In this document: piece by piece, positions 5,494-6,034 of the stretch
Layout of the letters: each line of letters starts with the position of its first letter
Position numbering within the stretch: the stretch's first letter is position 1
Assembly (NCBI GenBank): GCA_017643965.1
Contig: JAEPMM010000217.1
Span: 1-6,034, forward strand
From: Marinobacter sp.
Lineage (GTDB): Bacteria; Pseudomonadota; Gammaproteobacteria; Pseudomonadales; Oleiphilaceae
Direction: 5' to 3'
DNA length: 6,034 bases
Program-made: the position numbers and the translations under genes
Notes under the pieces: model-generated
The model's database searches: none
What the model was told of the DNA's origin: nothing
What the model saw: the letters and a program-made list of their open reading frames with translations, nothing else

Positions 5494-6034
5494 TTGCAGC
5501 AATGGCAATCCCTGACTCGCCGGAGCGTTCTGGCCATCCTGGTGCTGCTGGCATGGGCCCTGGCAGGGCTGGTATCGGCCAGTGCGCAGTGCCAGGACGA
5601 TCATATTGTGCTGAACAGTGCCACCACCAGTGTCCGCGATCTCGGCAGTTGCATCTGGTACCTCGAGGACCCTGATCACAGTCTGGGTTTCAACGATGTT
5701 GTGGAGGAAGCCGACCACAGCTTTACCCGTCACAACGGCGGGGTTCTCAACTTCGGTTACACCGAATCCGCTTACTGGGCGCGATTCGATCTGCGTGTGG
5801 GTGCCGGTGCGGCTTTGTCGGACTGGATCCTCGAGCTGGCCCTGCCGCTGGTGGATGAGGTGGTGCTGTACGGGGGTCCGGATGGCGACATGCCTGCACA
5901 GCGCCGGGCCGGCTACGAGGGCGACTGGTCTTCCCGCGCCCTAGCCGCGCCCTCTTCGACCTTCCGCCTGTCGCTCGAACCCCGCGCGCCCGCTCGCCTC
6001 TCTCTTCGCATACCCACTCCCAATCCCCATCGCC
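5494..6034 (+). CDS. 7TMR-DISM extracellular-domain sensor protein (N-terminal part, cut by window edge)
   Basis: The first 180 codons are present and the gene runs off the right edge. Translation starts at TTG 5494. A signal peptide follows: MQQWQSLTRR, a hydrophobic core (about 11-28), then an S-A-S-A region for signal peptidase I cleavage near residue 31. The next part has the pattern of the 7TMR-DISMED2 periplasmic sensor domain (Pfam PF07696): WYLEDPDHSLGFNDV (about 55-69), LNFGYTESAYWARFDLRV (85-102), WILELALPLVDEVVLYG (111-127) and a late RLSLRIP strand. Such domains usually precede seven membrane helices and a GGDEF, histidine kinase or other output module, so this is probably a full receptor. 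The output lies outside the window and cannot be named. Cys33 and Cys53 might pair in the periplasm. The gene is divergent from the orphan lipoprotein. From about 5941 the DNA becomes C-rich with rarer codons, but the frame stays open and domain-like. Confidence 0.88.
   Translation, partial: MQQWQSLTRRSVLAILVLLAWALAGLVSASAQCQDDHIVLNSATTSVRDLGSCIWYLEDPDHSLGFNDVVEEADHSFTRHNGGVLNFGYTESAYWARFDLRVGAGAALSDWILELALPLVDEVVLYGGPDGDMPAQRRAGYEGDWSSRALAAPSSTFRLSLEPRAPARLSLRIPTPNPHR

Noticed and set aside
5360..5554. 65-residue N-terminal extension of the lipoprotein
   Set aside because: It would bury the lipoprotein signal inside the protein and run into the sensor gene on the other strand. The ATG at 5359 gives a textbook signal and lipobox.
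5584..5592. Possible lipobox at Cys33 of the sensor
   Set aside because: The residue before the cysteine is Gln and there is no L-(A/S)-(G/A)-C pattern. A signal peptidase I site just upstream fits better.

Overview
The window is ordinary chromosomal DNA from a GC-rich gammaproteobacterium. The pointers are a monomeric-type NADP isocitrate dehydrogenase tail, an E. coli-like YbaK, a 7TMR-DISM sensor and a PAS-GGDEF enzyme. An Alcanivorax- or Marinobacter-like marine group would fit, but this is a guess from memory of protein families. No mobile element, tRNA, rRNA or CRISPR array is visible.

Layout. Bases 1-270 hold the last 89 codons of isocitrate dehydrogenase, followed by a strong intrinsic terminator (290-320). 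ybaK (331-798, minus) encodes the Cys-tRNA(Pro) deacylase and points towards that terminator. It is divergent from a membrane-anchored PAS diguanylate cyclase (973-2163, plus). A serine hydrolase of the class C beta-lactamase/family VIII esterase type (2276-3562, plus) follows on the same strand without a clear terminator between them. It meets a small helical orphan (3570-3914, minus) tail to tail, with only 7 bases between the stops. A divergent spacer of about 200 bp separates that orphan from a second small orphan (4113-4364, plus). The end of the second orphan overlaps the end of an uncharacterised lipoprotein gene (4358-5359, minus) by 7 bp. The lipoprotein is divergent from a 7TMR-DISMED2 sensor (5494 to the window end, plus), which begins with a TTG codon and is cut by the window edge.

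How the genes relate. The window mixes housekeeping functions (central carbon metabolism, tRNA proofreading) with signalling (one c-di-GMP synthase, one periplasmic sensor of unknown output) and three proteins I cannot name. Orientation alternates, so most genes are probably single transcription units. The diguanylate cyclase and hydrolase are the only possible operon. No gap between genes exceeds about 200 bp.

I see no convincing novel multi-gene system. The points most worth a second look are a near-perfect inverted repeat whose arms carry both putative promoter hexamers upstream of the 83-aa orphan, the very compact gene ends, and the orphan lipoprotein beside the sensor.
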